Assembly: GCA_021807065.1 (NCBI GenBank)
Contig: JAKAPO010000018.1
Location: 1 to 16,374, forward strand
From: a bacterium
GTDB lineage: Bacteria > Vulcanimicrobiota > Vulcanimicrobiia > Vulcanimicrobiales > Vulcanimicrobiaceae
Direction of reading: 5' to 3'
Length of the DNA stretch: 16,374 bases
Shown: positions 6,148 through 15,439 of the stretch, piece after piece
Layout of the letters: every line of letters starts with the position of its first letter
Numbering within the stretch: the first letter of the stretch is position 1
Made by a program: the position numbers and the translations under genes
The notes under the pieces: model-generated
Told to the model about the DNA's origin: nothing
Seen by the model: only the letters and a program-made list of their open reading frames with translations
The model's database searches: none

Positions 6148-6975
6148 TTAGGCCTTGTGTTTGTCCGCAAGTGCTCTGGCGACTTTCAGCGCGATCGCCC
6201 CGCCGGGAACGACCAGATTCAGCGTCTCGGCGCCGACGTCAAACAGCGTCTCCGGTTTCAAGAGTTTTCCGACTGCGGCGATGGCCGCCGGCGGTTCCGT
6301 TTGAAACTCGCCGGTAATGGCGTCGATCGCAACCTCGGTGGACTTGTTTTTCGCCGTCCACGTAAACTTGAAGCCGAACGTCGGGCGAAGGTGAAGGTCG
6401 ATGCAATCGACATTCACCTCTTCTTCCTTGACTTCGTCGGCGTCCGCCGGCCGGAAGTCATCTCCTAGGATCATCCGAATCACGGCCGAAGCTCGCATCG
6501 CCGGCGCGATGATCTTCGCGCCTTCCGGCGCAAACTCGTCGAGGTTTATGGGAATCGCGCGCGCTTTGAGGTACGGCTGCGCGTCCATCGGCTGGCTGCT
6601 CACCGCGTCGAGCCATAGTTCCCGCTTCTCGTCGCGCTCGCAGTGCTCGACGACGGGAAGATCGAAAACACCGGACGCAACGGCGAAATCGGTCCCGGCG
6701 ACGGTCACCGTCGAGACGTGCGGCGTCTTGATCGAGACCGTGTACGAATCGCTGCGATCGTAGACGGAACGAAGATGCGCTCTCGCGTGCCAGAGCGGAA
6801 AATAGCAGAGGCCTTGGTCGGCGATCGTGATATCCTCGTCTTTGGGACGAGAAAAGAGCCGCGAAAGGGTTCCGAAGGCGGACGCTTTGTGCGCGCTCGC
6901 GCGGCCGCGTGCCTCCTCGGCCGAGATCACCGGCTCGAGATAGAAAGCGCCCTTCTCGGCAATCACGATTTCCAT
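6148..6975 (-). CDS. Unrecognised soluble protein, about 275 residues
   Basis: I do not recognise this gene. From ATG 6975 (GGAG 9 nt upstream; an upstream in-frame TTG at 6990 is less likely) the product starts MEIVIAEKGAFYLEPVIS. It has no signal peptide and no membrane helix. An aromatic segment, QGLCYFPLWHARAHLRSVYD, lies near 58-77. An acidic stretch, ADADEVKEEEVNVD, lies near 178-191. A strand-rich segment, TWTAKNKSTEVAIDAITGEF, lies near 206-225 and reads like a small PepSY-type hairpin; this is only a visual impression. The C-terminus is basic and helical. It is 33 nt downstream of the NapH-like membrane protein gene, so a partner on the cytoplasmic side of that protein is a possible role. 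Confidence 0.7.
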   Translation of the reverse strand: MEIVIAEKGAFYLEPVISAEEARGRASAHKASAFGTLSRLFSRPKDEDITIADQGLCYFPLWHARAHLRSVYDRSDSYTVSIKTPHVSTVTVAGTDFAVASGVFDLPVVEHCERDEKRELWLDAVSSQPMDAQPYLKARAIPINLDEFAPEGAKIIAPAMRASAVIRMILGDDFRPADADEVKEEEVNVDCIDLHLRPTFGFKFTWTAKNKSTEVAIDAITGEFQTEPPAAIAAVGKLLKPETLFDVGAETLNLVVPGGAIALKVARALADKHKA

Positions 6976-7008
6976 GCGACCGTGCTCCAAAAAACCTGGG
7001 AAAACGCG

Positions 7009-7980
7009 CTACCGCGCGGCCGCCGCTTTTCCTGCTAACGGACGTTGCCTTGAACGCACGTAGGCAACGCTCCAGGCGGCGATGAGTACGCCCGCGGCGG
7101 TGCGGATGACGATCGGGCCTAGTTGCGGCATGCCAAGCGTCATGGCCACAAGGGGCGACGCATACCAGTAGTACAACGCGAACGAAATGGCGGCGATGGC
7201 GGACATCGCGAAATCCCAGTGAATTCGCAGAGCGGTTACCGCAAGCGCCGTAAGCACCCAACTCACCGCCATGGAAAGCACCACGTGCGCGTATACGTGT
7301 GAAACCGCGGCCCGGCCCAGTGGACTGTCCTGCAGCGTGTAGTAGCCGATGACGAACCCGGGAAATGCGCCTGCAAAAATGCCGTAGACGCTGAACAGCC
7401 ACGCGTTGCTCTTCCTCGACATGCCGAAGGTGTGCGCAATGGAGTTCGTCGGCACGAGGTCGATGCAGCCGAGCGGCGCGCATAGCGAACACTGCGCGCA
7501 GCGTGCATTTACAACCTGAAACATCGGCCGCTGGCTGTACAAGCGCTCCACCGGGAGCAGCGGACAAATGGCGTTGCAGAAGCCTGCCTTGGTACGAAAG
7601 AGCGTACCGAGCATGAAGGCGAGCAGTAGCACCGCAAGGATAACGATGGACAGCACCGGGCCGTTCAGGTTGAACAGGAAGTGCCGCGCCGGAACCAACA
7701 GAACGAAGAGAAAGATGCCGATCGCGAACGACGCCCTGGTCATTCGCGGGTTCGATATGCGGTGCGCGATACGGTCGCTCCCGAGCATGTTGAGCGTCGC
7801 TAGCGGGCAAACGTTCCGCCACAAACTCGGTGCTACGAGGAAGATTGCGGGCAGAACCGGTACCACGACGTTCCAGAAGACGGCGAGAGTCGTCTTCGGT
7901 ACCGTCGTCAATCCGATCAGCAGCGTAACCGTTGTAGCGACGACGGCGACTTGCAGCGCGGTCCAAATCGTCGGCCGCAT
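7009..7980 (-). CDS. NapH/NosR-like polytopic membrane protein with iron-sulfur cysteines
   Basis: This 323-residue protein has about eight hydrophobic segments and three cysteine sites. They are NVCPLATLN (Cys58), GFCNAICPLLPVERLYS (Cys135, Cys139) and CAQCSLCAPLGCIDL (Cys161, 164, 167, 172). The paired FCxxxCP and ferredoxin-like CxxCxxCx4C motifs are those of membrane quinol/electron-transfer proteins such as NapH, NosR/NirI and CcoG. Only one complete four-cysteine cluster motif is visible and the spacing to the last Cys is four residues, not three. It probably passes electrons across or along the membrane; the partner is unknown. ATG 7980 is only 4 nt after the stop of the second VPS10 gene, so co-translation is likely. 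His228 and His232 (SHVYAHVV) within a helix could be cofactor ligands, but this is speculation. Confidence 0.78.
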   Translation of the reverse strand: MRPTIWTALQVAVVATTVTLLIGLTTVPKTTLAVFWNVVVPVLPAIFLVAPSLWRNVCPLATLNMLGSDRIAHRISNPRMTRASFAIGIFLFVLLVPARHFLFNLNGPVLSIVILAVLLLAFMLGTLFRTKAGFCNAICPLLPVERLYSQRPMFQVVNARCAQCSLCAPLGCIDLVPTNSIAHTFGMSRKSNAWLFSVYGIFAGAFPGFVIGYYTLQDSPLGRAAVSHVYAHVVLSMAVSWVLTALAVTALRIHWDFAMSAIAAISFALYYWYASPLVAMTLGMPQLGPIVIRTAAGVLIAAWSVAYVRSRQRPLAGKAAAAR

Positions 7981-7984
7981 CGTC

Positions 7985-10900
7985 TTATCGGTTCGCCGGC
8001 TCGACGGGAATCTCCGGGAGGCTCCTGAGTCCGGCAGCCGTCAGCTTCGCGTTCATCGACGAAATCGCTCTCGCATAGGCGTTGTACGCGCCGCGCGCGG
8101 CTCGGTATTCGGCGTCGATTCTCGCATAGAACTCCGCCGCCGCAGGCGTGATGACCCCTTGCACGGGGAACGACTCGAGCGACGTCAGTGCGCCGTCGAG
8201 GTTCTCTCGTAGCGATCCAGGACGCGCAACGGAGTCTTCGCCGTTCGTGTAGCTGGCGGTCAGCTGCGCCATAACCGCAGCACGACTGCGGCGTGCCGCG
8301 TCGAGCATATGCGCAGCCACGGCACCGCGAGGGGCCGGCTCCTTCGCCAGCGCTCGCCCTACCGTATCGAGATGATTCAGCATTACGTCGACGCTCGAGT
8401 ACAACCGATTCAATTTCGCGAATGCAGCGTAACTCTGCCGCATCTGCGCGAGGGTTTCGGTAGCGTGGGGATCTGGTTTCACCGTAAAGTGGCGCACGAA
8501 CGTGCGTCCGTGAAGCGTAATGCGCACGCCGTACCGGCCGGGAACGACCGCTGGGCCGTCGTCGGGTCCTGCGAACGCCGGATTCGCCGCGCCTCTCCAC
8601 TTGACAGGCGGCGCGGCGGTGAAATTCCAGACGACGCGGTTGAGGCCGGCTTTGTTGGTACCTTGCAGCGAGCGCACGACGTGCCCAGCGGCATCGAGAA
8701 TCGTCAGCACCGGCGCACGAGCCTGCGCCGCCGCTTGATAGTAGGTGATTGGAACTCCGTACGGTGGATTCGGCGCTGCGTAGCGCGTGTAGAGGCCTTC
8801 CAGGTTGTTGGTGAGATTGTATTCGTACGATGTGCGCGGCGTGAAGAGCATCGCGCCGGCGGCAACGGCTCGCGGAAGTTCTTGCAACGGACGGATGTCG
8901 TCCATCACCCAGATCGACCGGCCGTGCGTCGCGAGGACGAGGTCGTCGAATCGGGGTTGGATACGGATGTCGCGCACGGAGACGGCCGGCATGTTGTTTC
9001 GCAGGCTCTGCCAGCGCGCGCCACGGTCGTACGATACCCAGACGCCCTCCTCCGTGCCGAGAAAGACGAGCGAGGGGTTGCGATCGTCCGGACGGATCGT
9101 GCGCGTCCATAGATCGTGTGGCAATCCACCAACGATCGAGCGCCAATGGGCGCCGTAGTCGTAGGTCACCCACACGTGCGGTGCGTCGTTGCCCATCAGG
9201 TTCGCGTCCTCGACTGCGTAGGCGGTGCCGCGTTGCAACGGTGACGGCGCGACGGTTTCGAAGCGGCCGTTCGGAATGGCGCCGCGCGGCGTGACGTTCT
9301 TCCAATGCCGTCCATCGTCGCGGGTCAGCTGCACGTAACCGTCATCCGTGCCGACCCATATCTCGCCGCGTGCGAGCGGCGAACCTTCGATGTCGAGGAT
9401 CGTGTCGGTGTATTCGGCACCGGTCACGTCGTGCGTAATCGGTCCGCCTGCCGGCTGTTGGTGCGCTTTGTCATTGCGGGTGAGATCGGGACTGATTGGC
9501 CGCCAGCGATAACCGCCGTCGCTCGATTGGAAGACGACGTTCCCACCGAACCACGCGATGTGCGGATTCCACGGCGCAAAGCCGATCGGCGACTCCCAAT
9601 TGAACCGGTACGGGCTCGTTGCGATGTCGTAGTCTTGCTGCACGCTCGTCAGATACGGCTGCGCGAACAGGTACTCGCGCGAGCCGCGATTGAACGTGAA
9701 GAGCGCGCCGTCTTGTCCATCCGACCAAATAACGTTCGCATCGAGCGGATCGGGAATCGCCCACTGGCCGTCGTCGTCTTGTACGACCGCGAACCACCCG
9801 GCGTTCGTGTTCCCCGAGGCATCGAGCGAGTTCGAGGGACCGCAGTACGAGTTGTTGTCTTGCAGTCCACCGCAGATCGTGTATGGATTGTCATTGCCGA
9901 GGCCGACGCGATAGAACTGTCCGATCGGCAGATTCGCCGAAAACGTCCAGGTGCGGCCGCCGTCGACCGTAAGCGCGTAGCCGCCATCTTCGCCGGCGAT
10001 GATTCGCTTCGGATCGTTCGGCGCGATCCAGATCGCGTGAAAATCGGGATGGACACCCAGCGCGATCGCCTTGAACGTCTTTCCCCCGTCGAAACTCTGT
10101 GCGAGCAGCGTCGACGCGGTGATGACGTGATTGGGATTCGACGGATCGACTGCGAGATGCGAGAAGTAGAACGGCCGTTGATCGACAAGCGTGTTCGAGC
10201 TGACGAGCCGCCACGTCGCTCCACCGTCGTCGGAACGCCACAAGATGCCGTGCTTCGATTCGATCAGCGCGTAGACGCGACTCGGATCGCTCGGCGCAAT
10301 GGCGAGACCGATGCGCCCCATCACTCCCGGCGGCAGTCCGTGGCCGACGAGATGCGTCCACGTCCTTCCGCCGTCGAGCGAGCGATAGAGTCCGTCGCGC
10401 GCGCCGCCGCTGCGGAACGTCCAGGGCCGCCGCTGAAACTCCCATACGCCCGCAAAAATCACGTTCGGCGCCTTCGGACTGCTCGCAAGGTCGGAAATGC
10501 CGCTTTCCGGTCCGATGTAGAGCGTCTTCTGCCAGGTCTTGCCGCCATCGTATGTCACGTAGACGCCGCGATCGGGCGAGTTTGCAAAGACGTCGCCGAG
10601 TGCACCGACGATCACATGCTGTGGATCCGTTGGATCGATCAGGATCCGCGAGATGTATTTCGTGCCGCGCAGGCCGACGTTCGTCCACGTCTTGCCACCA
10701 TCGGTCGACTTATAAACGCCGTCGCCGTAACTTACGTCGTTACGCGGATTCGACTCGCCGGTTCCGACCCACACGACGTCTTCGTTGCTTGAATCGATCG
10801 CCACCGCGCCGATCGCGCCAACGCTCTCCCTATCGAAGACGGGTTTCCACGCCGCACCTCCATCCGTGCTCTTCCAGACACCGCCGCCTGCAGAGCCGAC

Positions 10901-11071
10901 GTAGTAGAGATTCGGATCGCGTGCCGAGCCGGCAACCGACGTCACCCGTCCACCCGCGACGGCTGGGCCAGTTTCCCGCCACAGCAGATTCCCCGTAGGC
11001 AAAGATGCCGCACCAACCGCGGGCGCGGACAGCAGAATCGAAGCGATACAAGCAACGAGCACGCGAGTCAT
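7985..11071 (-). CDS. Secreted VPS10/sortilin-type beta-propeller protein, paralogue 2
   Basis: This 1028-residue protein has a signal peptide (MTRVLVACIASILLSAPAVGA). At least ten Asp-box motifs follow, including STDGGAAW, STDGGKTW, TYDGGKTW, SLDGGRTW, SDDGGATW, SFDGGKTF, TVDGGRTW, SSDGGYRW, TYDYGAHW and SYDRGARW. They indicate the sortilin/VPS10 beta-propeller. Blocks such as VWVGTGESNPRNDV, FNWESPIGF, SPDLTRNDKAHQ and TDTILDIE are nearly identical to paralogue 1. The C-terminal third has an Ig-like strand segment (VVPGRYGVRITLHG) and a helical tail. The role is unknown. It heads a tight minus-strand operon with the NapH-like gene. There is no RBS before ATG 11071; a minus-10-like TGTAAT ends 9 nt upstream, suggesting a leaderless or nearly leaderless mRNA. 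Confidence 0.87.
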   Translation of the reverse strand: MTRVLVACIASILLSAPAVGAASLPTGNLLWRETGPAVAGGRVTSVAGSARDPNLYYVGSAGGGVWKSTDGGAAWKPVFDRESVGAIGAVAIDSSNEDVVWVGTGESNPRNDVSYGDGVYKSTDGGKTWTNVGLRGTKYISRILIDPTDPQHVIVGALGDVFANSPDRGVYVTYDGGKTWQKTLYIGPESGISDLASSPKAPNVIFAGVWEFQRRPWTFRSGGARDGLYRSLDGGRTWTHLVGHGLPPGVMGRIGLAIAPSDPSRVYALIESKHGILWRSDDGGATWRLVSSNTLVDQRPFYFSHLAVDPSNPNHVITASTLLAQSFDGGKTFKAIALGVHPDFHAIWIAPNDPKRIIAGEDGGYALTVDGGRTWTFSANLPIGQFYRVGLGNDNPYTICGGLQDNNSYCGPSNSLDASGNTNAGWFAVVQDDDGQWAIPDPLDANVIWSDGQDGALFTFNRGSREYLFAQPYLTSVQQDYDIATSPYRFNWESPIGFAPWNPHIAWFGGNVVFQSSDGGYRWRPISPDLTRNDKAHQQPAGGPITHDVTGAEYTDTILDIEGSPLARGEIWVGTDDGYVQLTRDDGRHWKNVTPRGAIPNGRFETVAPSPLQRGTAYAVEDANLMGNDAPHVWVTYDYGAHWRSIVGGLPHDLWTRTIRPDDRNPSLVFLGTEEGVWVSYDRGARWQSLRNNMPAVSVRDIRIQPRFDDLVLATHGRSIWVMDDIRPLQELPRAVAAGAMLFTPRTSYEYNLTNNLEGLYTRYAAPNPPYGVPITYYQAAAQARAPVLTILDAAGHVVRSLQGTNKAGLNRVVWNFTAAPPVKWRGAANPAFAGPDDGPAVVPGRYGVRITLHGRTFVRHFTVKPDPHATETLAQMRQSYAAFAKLNRLYSSVDVMLNHLDTVGRALAKEPAPRGAVAAHMLDAARRSRAAVMAQLTASYTNGEDSVARPGSLRENLDGALTSLESFPVQGVITPAAAEFYARIDAEYRAARGAYNAYARAISSMNAKLTAAGLRSLPEIPVEPANR

Positions 11072-11080
11072 GACGGGTGC

Positions 11081-11110
11081 ATTACACCATGGGTCGCGCC
11101 CGCCTCTCGA
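11081..11110 (-). promoter_or_regulatory. Possible promoter of the VPS10-2 operon
   Basis: Reading on the minus strand, TCGAGA (11110-11105) and TGTAAT (11086-11081) are spaced 18 nt. The minus-10 box ends 9 nt before ATG 11071, placing a start point within a few bases of the ATG. It lies in the 43-bp gap after katG; the operon could also be read through from katG. Confidence 0.35.
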
Positions 11111-11114
11111 CGCG

Positions 11115-13316
<2,202 letters not shown>

Positions 13317-13353
13317 CTCAGTCTACCGCTCCAGTCTAGGGGGAAGGTGGCGT

Positions 13354-13812
13354 TTGAAAGTGAATGTCACTTTCACTGTGTCCAAGGTACGTCCTCGTGC
13401 GGCCGGCCTCCTGCCGAAAAACTATCGGCTCATCTGCGACATCGTCGCCAAGAGTGGAGTCGGTCGCCACCTTACCCCAGCGGACATCTACGCGAAGGCG
13501 ATCAAGCGAAGGCCAGGGATCGGATTCTCTACCGTCTATCGCGGCCTCCAGCGGTTGCGGGATCTCGGCTTGGTCTCCGAGCTCTTCGTCCCGGGCGGCG
13601 ATGCGGCGACGTACGAACCTTCGGGGCCGCGACACGCCCACTTTCGCTGCAGGGCATGCGGCCAGATCGAAGACGTCGCCTATGCCGTTCCGGCAGGAAC
13701 GATCAGAGCGCTCGCATCACGGCACGGCTTTCAGATCGAAAGCGAACGCGTGACGTTCGAAGGCCACTGCGGCGATTGCGGCAGGCGGTCGCGCAAGCGG
13801 CTTCTTCGCTAA
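13354..13812 (+). CDS. perR: PerR-like peroxide-sensing Fur-family repressor
   Basis: This 152-residue Fur-family protein carries the winged-helix segment TPADIYAKAIKRRPGIGFSTVYRGLQRLRDLG. Two structural zinc pairs follow, CRAC (99, 102) and CGDC (139, 142). Compared with B. subtilis PerR the regulatory metal ligands are His39 (RHLTPADIY), Glu88 (TYEP, Asp in PerR), His94 and His96 (RHAHFRC), and Asp107 (QIEDV). An Asp at this last position marks PerR rather than Fur, which has Glu. Metal-catalysed oxidation of such histidines releases DNA. TTG 13354 is chosen because AAGG lies 6 nt upstream; GTG 13360 and GTG 13378 remain possible, and the start is uncertain because the operator overlaps it. 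It is divergent from katG, the classical PerR target. Confidence 0.85.
   Translation: MKVNVTFTVSKVRPRAAGLLPKNYRLICDIVAKSGVGRHLTPADIYAKAIKRRPGIGFSTVYRGLQRLRDLGLVSELFVPGGDAATYEPSGPRHAHFRCRACGQIEDVAYAVPAGTIRALASRHGFQIESERVTFEGHCGDCGRRSRKRLLR
13355..13375. promoter_or_regulatory. Perfect 9-3-9 inverted repeat, likely PerR operator for katG and perR
   Basis: TGAAAGTGA (13355-13363) and TCACTTTCA (13367-13375) are perfect inverted repeats with a 3-nt centre. The site lies between the two divergent starts and overlaps the proposed perR start. On the katG side a minus-10-like TAGACT (13338-13333) lies 16 nt beyond it, so the operator would cover the katG minus-35. The two-fold arrangement and context fit a Fur-family site, although the sequence is not the B. 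subtilis Per box. Confidence 0.7.
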
Positions 13813-14002
13813 TCTACTAGCTGAAGTGCGGCCGCCCGCTCTTCCGGCGGCCGGATGCCATTCTTCAGACCGCCGACAAGCCATTCGCAGATGCGCTCGT
13901 GTTGGCCTTACCGCCGAGAGGATGACGCTCTCTCACAGGCTCATGCGCGGGTGATTTCTCGGCCTGCACCGCTTCGGGATCGAGTTCAACGCGCGATCGC
14001 AA
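13809..14002 (-). pseudogene. Possible frameshifted small gene downstream of merA
   Basis: The space between perR and merA is not obviously empty. On the minus strand a frame opens at TTG 14002, 2 nt after the merA stop, and runs to 13865 (RSRVELDPEAVQAEKSPAHEP...). A second frame, 13907 to 13809, continues with protein-like sequence, HERICEWLVGGLKNGIRPPE then ERAAALQLVD, but lacks a start. A single frameshift between 13865 and 13907 would join them into about 60-65 residues. No family is recognised. A chance frame is quite possible. Confidence 0.25.
13829..13853. terminator. G+C-rich hairpin after perR
   Basis: CGGCCGCC (13829-13836) pairs perfectly with GGCGGCCG (13846-13853) around a 9-nt loop, 17 nt after the perR stop and between convergent genes. 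No T-tract follows on either strand, so termination would be imperfect or factor-assisted. Confidence 0.45.
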
Positions 14003-14004
14003 AT

Positions 14005-15375
14005 TCACGCCGCACAGCAGGAGAGCGTAGCGGGATCACGATCGAAGGTCTGCGCGCATAGCCGCAGGCTTTCCGCCATCGTCAGGTAGGGATGGAACGT
14101 GTCCACCACTTGTGCGGTTGTCAAGCCGAGCTTCACGATGTACGTTGCTGCCTGGATCACTTCGTCGGCGTGTTCGCCGGCCATGTGCACGCCGGTGATC
14201 TTACGCTCGCCGGGTGTCGCGACAATCTTAATCGCGCCGCCGTGCCCGTTCACGATTGCCCGCGGGACGTTCTCACTGAGATCCAGTACAGCCGTCTCAA
14301 CCTCTTGACCGCGAGCGCGCGCCTGAGCCTCCGTCTCACCGACGGCCGCCAAACGCGGTTGCGTGAAGATGACACGCGGCACGGTCGTCAGATTCTGCAT
14401 TCTTGGCGCATCTGATAACGCGTTGTCCGCTGCAAGCGCGCCCTGGTACGCCGCGACGTAGACGAATTGCGGGGCGCCGGTGACGTCTCCCGCCGCGAAC
14501 ACGCGCGCGTTATCCGTGCACAGGTATTCGTCCGTGACGACCGCTCCGTTGCGCGCGGTGCGTATTCCCGCGGCGTCGAGGTTCAATGCGGCGGTGTTTG
14601 CGTGCCGGCCCGTTGCAATGAGGATGGCATCGAACCGGTATTCGGTGGCGGGCCCGCCTTGGGGCGTCAATCGAACGATGCGTTCGCTACCGTCACGTTG
14701 CACGCTGGTAATACCTGCGGAAGCGACGATTTCAATGCCCTCGCGCTCCAACGCTTGGGTGAGAGCCGCCCGGATCTCCGGCTCTTCGAGAGGTGCGATG
14801 CTTTCCAGTGCTTCGAAGATCGTGACGCGGCTGCCGACGCGAGAGAAGTACTGACCCAGCTCTAAGCCAATCGCATTGCCACCGATCACCGCTAAGCGGC
14901 CTGGAACCTCCTTCAATTCAAGAGCGCTGGTACTGGTGAGGAAACCGCCCTCCGCAAGTCCAGGAATCGGCGGAGCCGATGGGCTCGCGCCGGTCGCGAT
15001 GAGATAGGCTCCGGCGCGCATAGCGCGATCGCCGACTTGCAGTGTTTCGCGATCGTGAAAGCGCGCCTGCCCATGGAGAAGATCGAGACCGTAGCGGTCC
15101 ACGAGCTCTTCATACTTGACGCGCCGCAGGTGACCGACGAGCTCGTTTTTTTGATCGATCATCGCCGGTACATCGAGGGCTGAACCGGGGCAGGCGTGCC
15201 GGCGCTGGGCCGCCTCGAGCACGAACTTGCTCGGTACGCAGCCCACATTGACGCAGGTGCCGCCGATCGTCGCCGATTCGACGAGCGCGACGGTAGCGCC
15301 GTGCGAACGAGCACGGATGGCTGCAGCGAAGGCGGCCGAACCGCTTCCCAGGATGACGAGATCGTAGGTGGTCAT
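14005..15375 (-). CDS. merA: Mercuric reductase MerA, core form without NmerA domain
   Basis: This 456-residue FAD/NAD(P)H disulfide oxidoreductase reduces Hg(II) to volatile Hg(0) in the cytoplasm. The FAD-binding start is YDLVILGSGSAAFAAAI. The redox-active pair is GGTCVNVGCVPSK (Cys41, Cys46), the NAD(P) site is VIGGNAIGLELGQYFSRVG and the second FAD motif is VFAAGDV. MerA hallmarks are present: VDTFHPYLTMAESL with Tyr430 and the C-terminal vicinal pair LSCCAA (Cys453, Cys454), which separates MerA from lipoamide or glutathione reductases. There is no N-terminal heavy-metal-associated domain. ATG 15375 is preferred to an in-frame start at 15414 because AAGGAG ends 4 nt before it and because the upstream codons lie in the promoter. 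Transcription diverges from an ArsR-family regulator. Confidence 0.94.
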   Translation of the reverse strand: MTTYDLVILGSGSAAFAAAIRARSHGATVALVESATIGGTCVNVGCVPSKFVLEAAQRRHACPGSALDVPAMIDQKNELVGHLRRVKYEELVDRYGLDLLHGQARFHDRETLQVGDRAMRAGAYLIATGASPSAPPIPGLAEGGFLTSTSALELKEVPGRLAVIGGNAIGLELGQYFSRVGSRVTIFEALESIAPLEEPEIRAALTQALEREGIEIVASAGITSVQRDGSERIVRLTPQGGPATEYRFDAILIATGRHANTAALNLDAAGIRTARNGAVVTDEYLCTDNARVFAAGDVTGAPQFVYVAAYQGALAADNALSDAPRMQNLTTVPRVIFTQPRLAAVGETEAQARARGQEVETAVLDLSENVPRAIVNGHGGAIKIVATPGERKITGVHMAGEHADEVIQAATYIVKLGLTTAQVVDTFHPYLTMAESLRLCAQTFDRDPATLSCCAA

Positions 15376-15402
15376 GAGGCTCCTTGCGGAGGGCGGAGAT
15401 GG

Positions 15403-15438
15403 TTGACATATCATAATGGCATGATATTATGTTGTCAA
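15403..15438. promoter_or_regulatory. Overlapping divergent merA/arsR promoters with ArsR-type operator
   Basis: Towards merA: TTGACA (15438-15433), 17 nt, TATGAT (15415-15410). Towards arsR: TTGACA (15403-15408), 16 nt, TATTAT (15425-15430). Both promoters thus share the same 36 bp. Between the minus-35 boxes lies a perfect ATATCAT-N6-ATGATAT palindrome (15408-15414, 15421-15427), typical of ArsR/SmtB operators. One bound dimer would block both. The arsR minus-10 ends 9 nt before its ATG, so that mRNA is nearly leaderless. Confidence 0.85.
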
Positions 15439-15439
15439 G

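Noticed and set aside
6975..6990. TTG at 6990 as the start of the unrecognised 275-residue protein
   Set aside because: The GGAG that overlaps this TTG is well placed for ATG 6975, so the ATG is the better start.
6458..9305. Large minus-strand frames (6458-7966 and 7917-9305) covering the NapH-like and VPS10-2 genes
   Set aside because: They are out-of-frame with the clearly recognisable proteins on the same strand and have extreme Arg content and no family features.
9305..10792. Long plus-strand open frame (about 495 codons) opposite the second VPS10 gene, and similar antisense frames at 924-1589 and 2205-2843
   Set aside because: They lie wholly antisense to genes with signal peptides and conserved Asp-box motifs. 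Their products are Arg/Asp/Val-rich with no recognisable domain, as expected of G+C-rich shadow frames.
687..11071. Asp-box repeats considered as DNA tandem repeats or a CRISPR-like array
   Set aside because: The repetition is at protein level with divergent nucleotides and irregular spacing. No equal-length spacers exist.
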